A stretch of 64,000 bases of DNA from Acanthopleura granulata (GCA_016165875.1 JABBOT010000002.1:23264265-23328264), one strand, 5' to 3'. Numbered from the stretch's first letter, positions 26,401-36,840 are shown. Translations and numbers: made by a program. Notes: generated from the sequence alone by a model not told the origin.

Positions 26401-29400
26401 ACCATCAGCATTTTTTCACAAGTCTGAAGAGACTTTCCTCAAGATAAAGAAGTCAGTGTCGTTTATAGCCAGAGAGTGTTTTCTTGTGACAGGGTAATCG
26501 CAATGAGCTGACGTTAGATCAGATTCAGCGCGTTGCTAGGGAGGGGCCTGAGTGTGTGATTGACAGGAAACTGGCTCAGGAAGAGGCTCAGAAGCTGTAC
26601 AAGGCAGGGGAGAAGAAAATCGGCACAGATGAGTCTGTGTTCCTTCAGGTCATGGCTCTGAGGCACTACTACCAGCTGCGGGCCACCTTTGATGAGTATT
26701 CCAAGGTGAGAAGACGAAATGTGATAAGTATGGATGACTGCATGACTTAGACACCATCTAGCAGGGCATTATTTGCATCATTTTATACCATGAACTAAAT
26801 GGATTCTTGTTCAAATCTAGTACAAGAATTTGATCCAATTAAGGATTTGAAAACACATAAAAGCTAACAGATTTTGGTGATTTTATGTTCGTAGCATTAT
26901 CTGAAACATTGCATTTTTTATTTTAATAACACATTGAATTTGAATTTCTCATGAATTCAAGTAGATTCCGATTTATTTTGTTTTACGCGAGTCGTGACAA
27001 GTATCCTATTCCCGAATTCCTGTTAGACTTGTTCCATTGCTACCTTGGCTGACATCAAAGAAATATGAATCCTGTGCCTCTGTTATCTAGACTGAACATA
27101 TATGGTGCGACAGGTTTTATTAACTTAAAGTCATTCCCAAGATTTCTGCATCTGTTGCTGTAGCTGAATGATATTCTTGCCTGACATGAAAACCCAGTGC
27201 CCTTTGTGGCCTGCCACAGAAGTGAAGCACATGAAAAAGCTGCTTTCCCTTCATTTGCCATTCCGTGCATCCCACGGCTGCCTGCTCTGCTGAGCCAGTG
27301 GTTGGGATTGCTTTTGGCTGCATGCGATTATCCTAAGATCACTTCTATCAACCTCATTAACACTCATTCATCTGTCTGTGACTTATCCGTGGAATATATT
27401 AAAATCAAGTCAAGTTTGGAATTTGTCTGATCATGTGTATGCTTTCTGTTCAGATTGCTGGCAAGGACATCCTCCAGTCAGTGGGTAGAGAGTTCTCAGG
27501 GAGTGTTGAGGATGCTTTCAAGGCTTTAGGTGAGTGGTAGAAGTTAAATGTTGTATTGACCATGTAATCTGTGATAGTGTTCTACTTGAATTGGCCAACC
27601 TACATATATTTGGGAAATGTTCTTTTCTTTGGACTGTATTCTCTGCATGAAAAAACAAATATCTTCTTGCTAAGTTGTCATGTTAAATATACAGATTATA
27701 ATTGTCATAAACCAATGACTTATTTATTTCCCCTTGATATGTTTTCAGTTCAGTGTGCTAGGAACAGACCAGAGTATTTTGCTGACAAGCTGCATAATGC
27801 CATGAAGGGTATTGGCACCAAAGATTCTGAACTGATTAGGATTATTGTGAGTAGGTCTGAGGTAGGTCACAGTTCTTGATACCTGTAGCGTGAATGTTTC
27901 TTGTGACTGGATTGGAGGTAGGCCACAGATCTTGATACGTGTGACATTTACTTCCTTGTGACTAGATCGGACGTAGACCACAGCTCTTGGTACCTGTAAC
28001 ATTGGTGTTTCTTGTGACTAGATCGGAGGTGGGCTACAGCTCTTGATACCTGTAACATTGGTGTTTCATGTGACTAGATCTGTTAATGTTACTTGGTATC
28101 CTGAAAACGTTCATATTGTTTAGAGGAAATAAGTTCATGAGTGTGAACAACACTAAATCTGGTCAACCCAATATATTTTGAACAATTTCTGACGTCATTC
28201 ATCATTCACCAGAGTGTGAAAACTGAAAGAGCGGTACACTTACACATGTGTATGTATAGAAACTATTGAGTAAGGTTCATAACAGAAGCTGTAACCTGTA
28301 GAATATGAGGAAGTAAGTAAGCAAGTTTATTCTCAGATCTATTTACATCAATTGATAACAGCAGGTAGGAGAAAGTGAAGTAACATATGCATATAAAATA
28401 GGCTAGAACAAATGTAACTAACGTAGGTTTGGAGACATTTTGTGTATCACCAGTCCCTTTGTTATAAACTTGGCTAAGTTACTAAGAACTCTGATGTTTT
28501 TGTTTTTAAGTAAGTTTCAAAACCTGTACATGCTTTCTAGCGTAAAGAAATAGGTTGGTATGTAGTTAACAGGGCATGGGACAATGAAGTGGAATTCATC
28601 CCCTATTACACTCATAGAACATTTTGAACAAAATCTATATTCATAAGGAATACCACAGTGTCTACCAACCTCAACATCTAGGCAGTGATTACTTGTTCTA
28701 AATCGGCATAACGATATGGCTTGTGCCGGTTGGAGCTTGATTAAGTAAGCTTCGAAACAGAATATTTCTTTAAATAGACGATAAGTCCTACGCTTGCTGC
28801 TGTGTTGCATTTCACTATACCACTCCTGAATAAATTGGTCTTGGAGAACTATTTGGACTTTCTTTAATAGCCATGTTCTGTTTAAAATTTCCTGAGTATT
28901 CCATATGTTAGACAACCCACAAGAATCAAGTGTCATTTTCACATACAAAAGCCATTTGGAACTAAACATTCTATTTTCATGCAGCTGATATATAATTCTG
29001 TATTCAGTACTACAATATTTAATATCATAGCCAGGTTTGCCCAAAAGCCTGTTATGTGTTTCATGATGATACATCTTAACAGAGTCCTTCCCAGTTCTCC
29101 ACACACCATACAGTTTGGAGTATTTTTACCAAGCCTTAGAATAAGCTTACAATATCTTAGATGTAGTTTTTCTGTAATATGTATATTTTCAAATCCCCAT
29201 ATTTCATACCAATAGAGGAGAATGATCTATTGTCTAGTAAAGACAGTGGATTTACCATGTATTCTTTAGCTGGCTAAAGACCCATGTTCTACGGGCCACA
29301 GCTCCTGTTGTGAGCTGTACTCACTGATTGTTTCTGTACATATATATACATACCAGTCTGTAAGTTTTCACACCAATCTCTGTGGAAGACACTCTGGTGA

Positions 29401-30245
29401 ATGATGAATAACATTAGAAGTTCTTTCAAAATACAACCGGTTGATCAGATATTAGTGTTATTCAGTCTACTCTACCTAGCATCAGATTTAGTGTTATTCA
29501 GTCTACTCTACCCAGCATCAGATCCAGTGTTATTCAGTCTACTCTACCCAGCATCAGATTTGGTGTTATTCAGTTTGTTCTACCCAGATGGCTCAAAATA
29601 TTCATTCTTACATAAGTACATTATTATTATTTAGTAGTTATTGCCTCGTTAGGCTTCTCCTGTCATTTGTTGAGTTCTGGTAACATCCAGTAAAACTGAG
29701 CCTCCATCCTGCAGTGGTAATATTTCACATCACATTATGGGGAAATAAATCTTCATTTAATTCCTGATAATGTTGATGGCATTATGGTAATGTTTTCCTG
29801 AGTACACATATCCATTATAAAAGTACTTACATGTGTTTGAAGTTCGTTATTAAAGCATTATTGAAGAAAGGTATGTTTTATGCGTGGACTTCCTTGGATA
29901 GTGAGATAACTAGCTGTGGAAAATTCATAACAGTATTTGTATACAGTAGGATCCTTTTCTTGCATTGGTTGACCTATTTTAATCAACAATAGTTGCCCAT
30001 CTTCTGATCATGACAGTTTGGAGGATTCTGATAGATATTTGTCCCACCTTTTACAGGTGGTATTATTTTATAGATGCCAAAATTCCACCATGAAATGTCA
30101 CATTACCTCGCTTTGGTTTCAGATTGACCTTCAGAACATTAAGGAGGTCTATCAGCACAAGCACGGGAAAAGCTTGCTGGCTAGTGTGCAGAGCGAGACC
30201 AGCGGAGACTACAAGAAACTACTGTCAGGAATTGTCGGGGCTTAA
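5313..30245 (+). CDS. ANXA7: Annexin A7/A11-like gene, 15 coding exons, 586 aa
   Basis: Predicted Ca2+-dependent phospholipid-binding annexin, acting at membranes in secretion and vesicle traffic (family knowledge). Coding exons joined in phase: 5313-5474, 6746-6790, 7563-7758, 14189-14254, 22035-22223, 23418-23455, 23848-24007, 24460-24554, 24800-24913, 25402-25492, 25983-26062, 26493-26705, 27454-27529, 27749-27861, 30123-30245. Residues 1-69 are His/Lys/Ser-rich, 70-250 form a GYP-rich tail, and about 265-586 are four annexin repeats. The GxGT-(38)-[DE] calcium sites are G284-T287/E326, G356-T359/D398, 454-457 (K-I-G-T)/E496 and G529-T532/E571, all present. The core resembles vertebrate ANXA7 more than other paralogues, but separating A7 from A11 needs a phylogeny. 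The GYP tail is the kind that binds ALG-2 and sorcin in vertebrates. The start is the first ATG of an open exon after a possible acceptor at 5302; M41 is a less likely alternative. Confidence 0.93.
5475..6745 (+). other. Annexin intron 1
   Basis: AT-rich intron with many TACATG palindromes. No further exon or repeat recognised. Confidence 0.7.
6746..6790 (+). CDS. ANXA7: Annexin exon 2, 15-codon microexon
   Basis: Residues 55-69 (HKM...GYP), flanked by tttcag and gtaaga, phase 0 on both sides, so skipping would keep the frame. It continues the His/Gly/Met-rich head and supplies the first GYP. Confidence 0.88.
7563..7758 (+). CDS. ANXA7: Annexin exon 3: Gly-Tyr-Pro tail
   Basis: Residues 70-134 plus one base, from gtttcag to GAG|gtaagg. 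It contains repeated GYP, PPAGY and PGYP units characteristic of annexin A7/A11 tails and of XYPPX-type proteins. The repeated codons keep neighbouring frames open, so the overlapping ORFs here are shadows. Confidence 0.93.
7759..9560. other. Annexin intron 3, first part
   Basis: A possible ORF exon at 9053-9262 ends in a donor-like AAAAG|gtacaa and might belong to the decayed transposon that follows; no family recognised. A GATCGATC-rich patch lies at 8164-8260. Confidence 0.35.
9626..11555 (+). pseudogene. Decayed hAT-like transposase (ZNF862/KIAA1586-type)
   Basis: Consecutive plus-strand fragments in changing frames read as one former protein: 9714-10130, 10127-10327 ([18 protein letters not shown]), 10894-11154 and 11088-11555. 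The last has a hAT C-terminal-like stretch ([14 protein letters not shown], then [12 protein letters not shown]). The order matches domesticated hAT-like proteins of the ZNF862 type. At least four frame changes and internal stops show it is dead. It sits in annexin intron 3 in the sense direction. Terminal inverted repeats and target duplications were not identified. Confidence 0.6.
11556..14188 (+). other. Annexin intron 3, last part
   Basis: AT-rich. It contains one SINE fragment (12592-12680) and otherwise nothing recognised. Open minus-strand frames at 13918-14442 overlap exon 4 and are shadows. Confidence 0.5.
12592..12680 (-). repeat. SINE copy A, 3' end only
   Basis: Reverse strand: ttatttattaactttcattg, gtgttttacgctgtactcaa, gacggcggccagcattatg. 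Truncated before the head. Confidence 0.85.
14189..14254 (+). CDS. ANXA7: Annexin exon 4: GYP tail, branch point for three 3' ends
   Basis: Residues 135-156 ([14 protein letters not shown], then GYPGQYPQ), with donor C|gtaagt leaving phase 1. Its donor is compatible with three downstream acceptors: 16018 (Lys-rich end), 18885 (PPYY end) and 22035 (full annexin). Confidence 0.92.
16018..16052 (+). CDS. Candidate alternative last exon, Lys-rich tail [11 protein letters not shown]
   Basis: A T-rich tract and acceptor (tttttttacag) precede an ORF that joins exon 4 in the required phase: the C from exon 4 plus CT makes Pro, followed by [10 protein letters not shown] and TAA. The predicted isoform is 167 residues, with a His/Lys head, a GYP middle and a Lys tail and no annexin core. 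Possible poly(A) signals AATAAA lie at 16834 and 16851, which would mean a 3' UTR of about 0.8 kb. The acceptor and phase are seen; use of the exon is inferred. Confidence 0.6.
17483..17744 (+). repeat. SINE copy A, full length
   Basis: The tRNA-like head gggcctctgtagctcagcca (A box), a B-box-like gagttcaagtcc, the conserved body (cctgcggattgtcgtgggtt; ccataatgctggc) and the 3' end agtgcaatattcttgag with an aaat-type tail. Confidence 0.93.
18885..18916 (+). CDS. Candidate alternative last exon, [10 protein letters not shown] tail
   Basis: Acceptor tgtatatttccag is followed by an ORF in the exon 4 phase: C plus AT gives His, then PGGPPYYHR and TAG. The composition (Pro, Gly, Tyr) matches the preceding tail domain, which would be unlikely for random intron. 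PPYY fits the PPxY WW-domain ligand pattern. The predicted isoform is 166 residues without annexin repeats. AATAAA occurs at 19896 and 20682. Expression is not shown by sequence alone. Confidence 0.55.
21018..21321 (-). mobile_element. SINE copy A, full length with 13-bp target duplication
   Basis: The body occupies 21031-21308 on the minus strand, from a (TTTA)n tail to the head ending gaggcccc. The 13-mer ctcaaaagattac is present on both sides (21018-21030 and 21309-21321), a perfect target site duplication. This supports LINE-type retrotransposition and a fairly young copy. Confidence 0.95.
22035..22223 (+). CDS. ANXA7: Annexin exon 5: [10 protein letters not shown] tail
   Basis: Residues 157-219, from ttttacag to CAG|gtagag, phase 1 to phase 1. 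It carries PGQPGYG repeats and a Gln/Tyr-rich end (QQPAYGQQQ). The tail composition is typical of low-complexity, phase-separating annexin A11/A7 heads. Confidence 0.92.
22224..23417 (+). other. Annexin intron 5
   Basis: No repeat or exon recognised. Confidence 0.6.
23418..23455 (+). CDS. ANXA7: Annexin exon 6, short linker exon
   Basis: Residues 220-232 ([13 protein letters not shown]), from cctctag to GTG|gtaagt. It ends in phase 0, so skipping it would shift the frame. Confidence 0.85.
23848..24007 (+). CDS. ANXA7: Annexin exon 7: tail/core junction and start of repeat 1
   Basis: Residues 233-285. A Gly-rich end of the tail passes into the conserved core entry ([18 protein letters not shown]) that opens annexin repeat 1 and carries the first half of its calcium loop. 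Confidence 0.95.
24460..24554 (+). CDS. ANXA7: Annexin exon 8: repeat 1
   Basis: Residues 286-317, starting [11 protein letters not shown], with acceptor aattacag and donor AAA|gtaagt. It completes the type II calcium loop GLGTDE. Confidence 0.95.
24800..24913 (+). CDS. ANXA7: Annexin exon 9: repeat 1 end, repeat 2 start
   Basis: Residues 318-355, including [17 protein letters not shown]326 supplies the distal acidic ligand of repeat 1. Phase 0 on both sides. Confidence 0.95.
25402..25492 (+). CDS. ANXA7: Annexin exon 10: repeat 2 calcium loop
   Basis: Residues 356-385 beginning [16 protein letters not shown], the repeat 2 loop and helix B region. Confidence 0.95.
25983..26062 (+). CDS. ANXA7: Annexin exon 11: repeat 2 end
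   Basis: Residues 386-412 ([20 protein letters not shown] onward). D398 is the distal calcium ligand. Donor CAG|gtgcat is a weaker match to consensus than the other donors. Confidence 0.94.
26493..26705 (+). CDS. ANXA7: Annexin exon 12: repeat 3
   Basis: Residues 413-483, the largest exon, in phase 0 throughout. It contains the connector between repeats 2 and 3 and the repeat 3 loop [12 protein letters not shown] at 454-465. Confidence 0.96.
27454..27529 (+). CDS. ANXA7: Annexin exon 13: repeat 3 end
   Basis: Residues 484-508 ([16 protein letters not shown] onward). E496 is the distal calcium ligand of repeat 3. Confidence 0.94.
27749..27861 (+). CDS. ANXA7: Annexin exon 14: repeat 4 loop
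   Basis: Residues 509-546, with [10 protein letters not shown] and the loop [14 protein letters not shown]. Its end (GAG|gtaggt) is the first unit of a 55-56-bp tandem repeat that recopies the donor site in the following intron. Confidence 0.95.
27859..28085 (+). repeat. 55-56-bp tandem repeat duplicating the exon 14 donor
   Basis: Four units start at 27859, 27915, 27970 and 28026, each beginning GAGGTAGG-CACAG or a variant and ending cttgtgactagat. The first unit includes the last bases of exon 14 and its donor. The second keeps gag|gtaggc, the third has gac|gtagac and the fourth gag|gtgggc. Confidence 0.9.
28302..29230 (-). mobile_element. 5'-truncated LINE, C-terminal ORF remnant
   Basis: A minus-strand ORF (28517-29104, 195 codons) contains [20 protein letters not shown] and a [17 protein letters not shown] motif, the Cys/His region seen near the C-terminus of many invertebrate non-LTR retrotransposon ORF2 proteins. 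A 3' UTR follows, ending in an aataaacttgcttacttact-type tail near 28302. A second copy is at 43880. The RT and endonuclease domains are absent. It lies in annexin intron 14, antisense to the gene. Confidence 0.75.
29440..29590 (+). repeat. 36-bp tandem repeat, about 3.7 units
   Basis: ttattcagtctactctaccc-agcatcagat recurs four times every 36 bp. Because 36 is a multiple of three, it keeps an ORF open with a 12-residue repeat ([12 protein letters not shown]). I read this as a noncoding intronic minisatellite. Confidence 0.9.
30123..30245 (+). CDS. ANXA7: Annexin exon 15: repeat 4 end and stop
   Basis: Residues 547-586, starting [11 protein letters not shown] and ending [13 protein letters not shown], the usual annexin C-terminus. 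E571 completes the repeat 4 calcium site. Confidence 0.96.
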   Translation: MDLQNIKEVYQHKHGKSLLASVQSETSGDYKKLLSGIVGA

Positions 30246-32003
30246 CTCCCCACTTGGCATCATGGTTATCTTTGGCTCAATGCGAGTCAGTCATTATTTC
30301 CTTTTTATGTTACACTGACAGATTTTTATAATGTTGGAAAGGTATTACAGGTACATTTATGTATCAAAATTACTTGTAAAAATTTACTACTTTTACAAAT
30401 TTAGCTATTAATAAAATAGTTCCCAAACTGAATGTTCCATGTGTATAACTTGGGTAATTCATCTTGCTACATGTAATAGATTTTCAGCTGTTACACCTAC
30501 GCTGTTAGTTGATGTAGTATTGAATGGCATTAACAAGACTGCGCTATATTTAGTTATGCACATTTTGACTTGTATCGATGTTAATACCACTAGTAAGAAT
30601 TCTCTGATTATTTTGATGCCCGAAATTTTTTCAGTGTCCGCATGAATGCTTATACATTTTTAGGCAATATAACAAGGTGGACATTTTGTCAGTTCATATG
30701 TAAAGCTTCTCTTCTGGCATTTACGACGTTATGACATAGTTTGAGGAATATTGATGATTGTAATGTACAGTCACATGTATACAAGTATACATGTACGTAC
30801 TTGTTTCTCTGTGATTGATTGTTAAGTAAGATCTCCTCCAGTACTTTAAGATAATGCCCAATACAAAATCTGTGTCTCTCACTGTTGAAAATGTAAGCAA
30901 ATCTGTTGAGCAAAAGATGCTAACCCAGAGATTTATTCTTTGCATGTGGATTAATGCAGTATTTAGGGAATTTCTTTCTCATGTAAATGAATATATAGAT
31001 TCAGAATCTTTATAATTGCTTTATGTCTTTACATATGGTGTTCTGTGTAAGTGAGTTGTTATCTGTACATCAGTTGTTATCTGTGAATCAGAATTTCCAG
31101 CAGTTTATGAAGCAGGAAGTGGTAAATCACATATAATTTTGATGACTTTTGAGAATGTGATAATCGGCATGATCGTACTATTTTTCCAGCAGATGGGTCA
31201 TTATGCAACTGTACATTCGCATTTGATTAGCACTGGCTCCTTAACACATGAAGAAGTGTATAATCCATTGAAAGTTTGTGTTTCGGCACATACTGTTGCA
31301 CTGTAACTCTTGAGAATTGATCACTATATGTTCTGTATTTTTGGCCTGAGTACTATTTATTCCTATTTTGATACTTGCCTTCAGTGGAGATTATACTGCT
31401 GGTGAGTTGTAAATTGACGATGTATTGTATTTGCCAGTGACTGTAGTCTTTCAGTCTTCCTACAATTCACAGATTGAGAACATCTTCTATATATTTTGAT
31501 ACAATTTATTATCAAATTTTAGGAGTTCTTTCTTTCACTTGATTTTATACTGTCGAACAACGGTTTCTGTAAAAAATGTACCCCAGCTGTGTACTCTATG
31601 TAGTTCTTTCGTTAAGTATAAACTAAACTGATTTTACAAATATTAATTTTCGGCTAAAAATGTATAGCCTTTCGTTACTGTCAGTCATGTTAGTCTTTTT
31701 ATATCTTTACTGTCCTGCTTTTATGGTTGTATTGATACTAGTGTCTTTGATGCATATTTACGGTGTTAGTAATTTGTAAAGAAATTTGTGTTCTTTGTTC
31801 TATGCAGACAGTTGTTTTTTTAATATCCAAGGTAAGAGTAATTGCGCTTTTTCTCTTCTACTGGACACTTTAGCCCTTGGTTATTTGACCGAAACGCTGT
31901 ATGTTCATGTAGATAGTTAAATGAACCTGTGATAGGTTACTACCACAGCTGCATATATTTGATTATTACTATTGTTACAGTTCCAGAATTAAATGGAAAT
32001 AAA
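30246..32003 (+). other. Annexin 3' UTR candidate with two poly(A) signals
   Basis: AT-rich, with no coding signal. AATAAA occurs close to the stop at 30410-30415 and again at 31998-32003, just before repeat DNA begins. This suggests short and long 3' UTRs. The transcript end is inferred. Confidence 0.5.
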
Positions 32004-32184
32004 AAGTTTTAAAAAATTGCCATTGGTGATTATATTTGTGTTTTATTTATTGCACATGCCTTTTAACTTTCATGAGGTAAATTCATAATGAAGTACTTTT
32101 AGAAAGACATGTCCACACTGATTTTATCCTTGCTAGAAATATCACCATTTACACACTGAGTGGTCATTTAAATTATATGAACAT

Positions 32185-32400
32185 GTATTCATGTATTTAT
32201 TTGATTGGTATTTTATGCCCTATTCAAGAATATTTTACGTGAGGGCAACCAGCGTTACGTAGGGAGGAAAAAGGCGACCACCCACAGGTTGCTGTCAGAC
32301 CTTCCCACATATGACTAGAGATCCCATAGCGGCCACATGGGTGAGAGGCACCTTGGTCATTATGCCGTGACATGTACACGTAGCACAGTCTTAAAAGTGA
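32185..32400 (-). repeat. SINE copy A, diverged
   Basis: tatttatttgattggtattt, ccctattcaagaatatttta, ccacaggttgctgtcagacc and a degraded head. It lies just past the distal annexin poly(A) signal. Confidence 0.8.
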
Positions 32401-32879
32401 ATACACTCTATTAGTGGAACAGGGCTCTAGCGTACATTCGGTTTAAAGCGGGTGTTTTTGTGCAAAGGTCACACTAAAAAGTTTGATTCTTGAATCTACG
32501 GTACAGGCTTCAACCTGGTTATCTGCATGAATCCTTTCAGCCCTGTATGCCTACCGTGGCACAAGAACTCCAACAGACCTCAGCAATTAAGTATTATTCT
32601 GGTGCATAGACTCACACAAATTGTGTTACTGTGCGCTTCCACTTCTGAAATCCCATATTTTGGTGCTTGGAATTTTGTCCACTTTTATTCTGGTTGATGG
32701 ATTCCTTCATTACTGCTACCTGCCACATAAAGTCATGAACTTCTGTACTACCCTGGTGATAAAGCACAAGATTTTGTTTTGCTATGTTGTGCGAATTGCT
32801 TGGAGCCAGTGAGGCACTGAATGGATGCCAAGAAACAACTGTCAGTATAGCTGGAGGCTTGAGTGCTCTGGTGCCAAGA

Positions 32880-34440
32880 GCATCAGTACATGTAGGTAAA
32901 TACTTATAAAAATCTGTTTCCTTATTACATGGACTCCTGGAAAGTGGATGAATTGTATAAGACTGAGGCTGTATTAGATATATTCCTGCAGCCTTTTGTC
33001 ATGCAGATGGGAAGAGAGTAGGTTAACAGTGCCATATTTCATGGATCCCTGACAGCCAGCCTGTTTCCTTGTTACATGGACTCCTGGAAAGTGGATGAAT
33101 TGTATAAGACTGAGGTTGTATTACATATATACCTGCAGCCTTTTGTCATGCAGATGGGAAGAGAGTAGGTTAACAGTGCCATATTTCATGGATCCCTGAC
33201 AGCCTGTGCTCATGTGGATGGCAATTTAGGTTGAACCTTTATTGTTCCCTATTGCATGGATTCCTGAAAACTCTCATCAGGAGAATGGAAAGCTGAAATT
33301 TGAATTTTCCCTGGTGGATGGATTCTTGGAAGCCTGTTATTTAATGGATGAGAAAATAGGGCATAAATTATTCCCTATTGCATGTATTCCGAAGCTGTAA
33401 CTTCAATTGTGCTTTACCCAGGTTCATGAAAGCCAATTTCGAGGTGGATGGGATGTCATAAGGTAATTGTGCCCTGTTGTCTGAATTCCTCAAGGCCTGT
33501 ATGGATGTGGAGCTGATATTTAATTGTGCCTTACTCCATGGATTCCTGAAAGCCTGTGCTCATGTGGATGAGAAAGTTGAACCTTAATATTGATCCCTAT
33601 TGCATGGATTCCTTTTTACCTATGGTCAATTGCATGGGAAGCTATAACCTTAATTGTGCCCTTTTGATATGGGGTCCTGAAAGCCTGTTTCGAGGTGGAT
33701 GGGAAGTGATAAGCTAATTGTGCCCTGTTGTGTGAATTCCTTCTGCCATTATGGATGGGAAGATGATATTTCCATTATTGCATGGATTCAAAAAAGCCTG
33801 TGCTGATGTGGATGGGAAGCTAGAATCTTATTTGTGTCCTATTGCATGAATACCTGAAAGCTATGCTCAGTTAGATTGGAATCAATCTAACTATATATAT
33901 ATATATATATTCTGTGTCTTTTTTTATGGCAGGGAGTGTACTGTCAAATTGCTGTCGTCACTGGGCCATCATGCCGAAGACATCAGACATGACACCCCAT
34001 TACGTTATACTGACAATAGACCGACCAGTCCTGTTTCCTTGCTCTAACCTCTGAGTGCTGAGCGCCAAGCGAGGCAGCAACAGATACCATTTTTAAAGTC
34101 ATATGTGTATGTATGACCCAACACAGGATTGATCCCAGATCTCAAGACCTCGAGACGGATGCTCTGGCCACTATACGCCACCTAGGCGATGCTGCTGAAA
34201 GCCTGTGGTCTGATGGATGGGAAATTAGAACCCTATAATTGTGCCACATTACATGGATTTTATGTTGCCTCTCGCATGTATGGTCAGGTAGATGGAAAGC
34301 TTCAATCTTAATTTTACAGTCATGAATTTGCATGGATTTCCAAAGGGCTGTGTTTAGGTGAAAGGGAAACCTTAATTATATCCTAGTTCATGGTTTCATG
34401 AAAACCTGCATGTGTGCAGGTATAGATGGGAACTTGCGCC
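32880..34440. repeat. Decayed satellite-like array, about 70-bp and 140-bp units
   Basis: The phrases catggattcctgaaagcctg, tgtggatgggaag and ttaattgtgcc recur about every 70 bp through this stretch. A long unit is repeated nearly perfectly about 142 bp apart (32918-33060 and 33060-33205, with tggactcctggaaagtggat). A SINE of another family splits the array at 33965, and an (AT)n run lies at 33892. Confidence 0.85.
33965..34197 (-). repeat. Second SINE family with tRNA-like head
   Basis: On the minus strand the head reads gtatagtggccagagcatcc (A-box-like) and gggatcaatcc (B-box-like), and the body ends gtgtcatgtctgatgtcttc. The body is shared with 1968-2060. It is inserted within the 70-bp array. 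Confidence 0.7.
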
Positions 34441-36689
34441 CACTGCCCGAATCCAGCATTGAACCTGCATTGCTCCTCGCCTCAACGTCCGAATAGACGA
34501 TAAAAATATACTCACAGACTGTCTTTAACGATCAATGTGAAAAAAAAATTCCAGCCGTAGGCCTACGTGTAAACTTGTTTGATCTGTTTCATGGTCAACA
34601 TCTGGGCAATGCAGCCGGCTACAAATGCAGCTGGAGGCATTACTTTGCATGGTTTGTATGAATGACATGTATAGGACTCACTTTCTGCCTTCTCTTAATA
34701 CTTGTATATAAAAAACCTTCTGCCTATTTCCAAAGTTTCCTTGGATCACAATGTTTAATAAGGATTAGAAAAAAACACTTACAAATCGATACCGTATATT
34801 TTCTGGATGACAATTTTATACGTATAGGCCTATCAGGCAATAAACGTATGCACATTAGAGACATAGTAATATCCGAACGGAAAGAAGTCATTTTACGTTC
34901 CAATGTTTTCGCCATGTTATAGCCCGTAAACATGCACGTTCTAATGTCAAATATGTGTCTGTTTACAGTTCGCATGGACTGACTAATGAACAGACTTACA
35001 TTCTCTGAATGTTTCACACATCAATATGCTTTCTATATAGAACGAGAACGAGCAACGCCGTGTAAAACATATGAAGAGAACTGGTGAGGCCCTACTTACA
35101 TTTGTACATGCATATAAGCTACCTGCATATACACCTATATGCATGCCATTTATTTCATCAGTTTTATTATTTTGGAACATATCACCATTATATATATAGC
35201 CTACAGCTGGGCCTATATATAAACTAGAAAGGAAATCAGCAACATTTTGTTATTCCTGCTTTATATTCAGATGTAGAAGTGTGCTGATGGTGTACAAATT
35301 TCGACTGACCATATCAAGCTACATGTATATTTAGTATTTGGTTTAGCCTTCAGTAAGAAATGATCGAGGGCCAGCATCGAATATACAATAGAAGTTACGT
35401 ACATGCACACATACACAGAAACTATAAGCTGTCCAGTGCCTTACGTGCACATTAACCATTTAGAGTGGGCGTAATGGCATGTAAACAGTACGTATAAAAT
35501 AAATACCCTTTAACATAAGTTCTTGTCTTCTGGCCAACTTCTGTGACGTACATTTCTTTGTTTTCTTGATTGAGATACCCTTTATTTGAAGGCAGTGCTT
35601 GGGCTTACATGTGTATGCCAAAGTACATGTAGCTGATATATGGTTAGAATGTGTCTGCATGCCAAGAATTTGACATTATTGTACAGATGTATATATGCCA
35701 TCTGTACTGGCAGCGGTGGAACGTATCATTTAGCACTACAGATCATGCAAGGTCAAAGCAGATAGGCGAAGGCATGTTCAAATCAAGTAGAAGCCACTCA
35801 AAACACTCATGGATTTGAAGTAAAGAAAACACTAAAATCATACATATATGTCAACTTGAAAGACCATTAAATACTGGGTTCAATTTACTTTGCTTTTGCC
35901 TTTATTTACACTCTTGTAAATAATGCTGCTGAAAGAACGGATCCTGTTCGGGTCCAGTGGGTATAAATGAAATCGTTCCATAATCGTTTCTTGAAATATT
36001 TCGTTTCAATGTTCATTTGGCGAATACATTCATATAGCTCTGTTTAATTGTAGCTAATATACTTTTGCATGAAAAAGTCTAGAACACTGTCTTTGTCAAA
36101 TGAGGGACTGAAAAAAAAAAACTGTTGTCACATATACATCTGTGAGGAATAGGCGATCGTCACAATCGGGAGAATCTAGTGTTTCAAATGCATTTAGCTC
36201 TGTTGAAAAAAATCCACAAAAATAAATCGTGTCCTTTTTTTTTCCTGGACAGTCTTCAATGGCATTTCTCCTTTATGTCAAATTACTGTTGTCTTTGTCT
36301 TCAAGACACCGGTAATGTACAGTATATGCACTTCATGAGACCGACGCACCTTCTTAACCTGACCTTCACTATAGCCTACACGTATATAGATTCAGGATAA
36401 TTTCCAGGTCCTATAGTGCCCGATGATCATAGCTAATACTTTAATATATTGTATATCCTATGTTTGTACTGGATGTCCCTGAAGCTGAAATGTATGCCTA
36501 CAGTCAGATTATGACGTTTGATTTAGGTGCTGTGATATATCCTGACTATAACAGGATGCACCTGTGCAGGACATCATGTGAAACATACAGAAGTGTCTCT
36601 ATATACGCCGGCTCTGCGTGTGATCGTCTTGCCAGAGGAATTAGTCATATGCCTTTTCCAACCGGAACATCGCCAAAGCTACAGCATAC

Positions 36690-36801
36690 ATAGACCTATC
36701 GGTGCTCCCCCGGGTTTTGTCCGGTTTCCCGCCACGATAAATTTAAGTTGACCATCGTCGTATAAGTGAAATATTAGTGAGTACGGCGTAAATATTCAAT
36801 C
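36690..36801 (+). repeat. SINE copy A, 3' part
   Basis: cccgggttttgtccggtttc, atcgtcgtataagtgaaata and gtacggcgtaaatattcaatc place it in the same family. Confidence 0.8.
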
Positions 36802-36840
36802 AATTGCTTGGACATAGACCGATCTATATATGCTTCGTGC

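Noticed and set aside
29401..29634. 77-codon ORF with 12-residue repeats
   Set aside because: Created by a 36-bp intronic tandem repeat.
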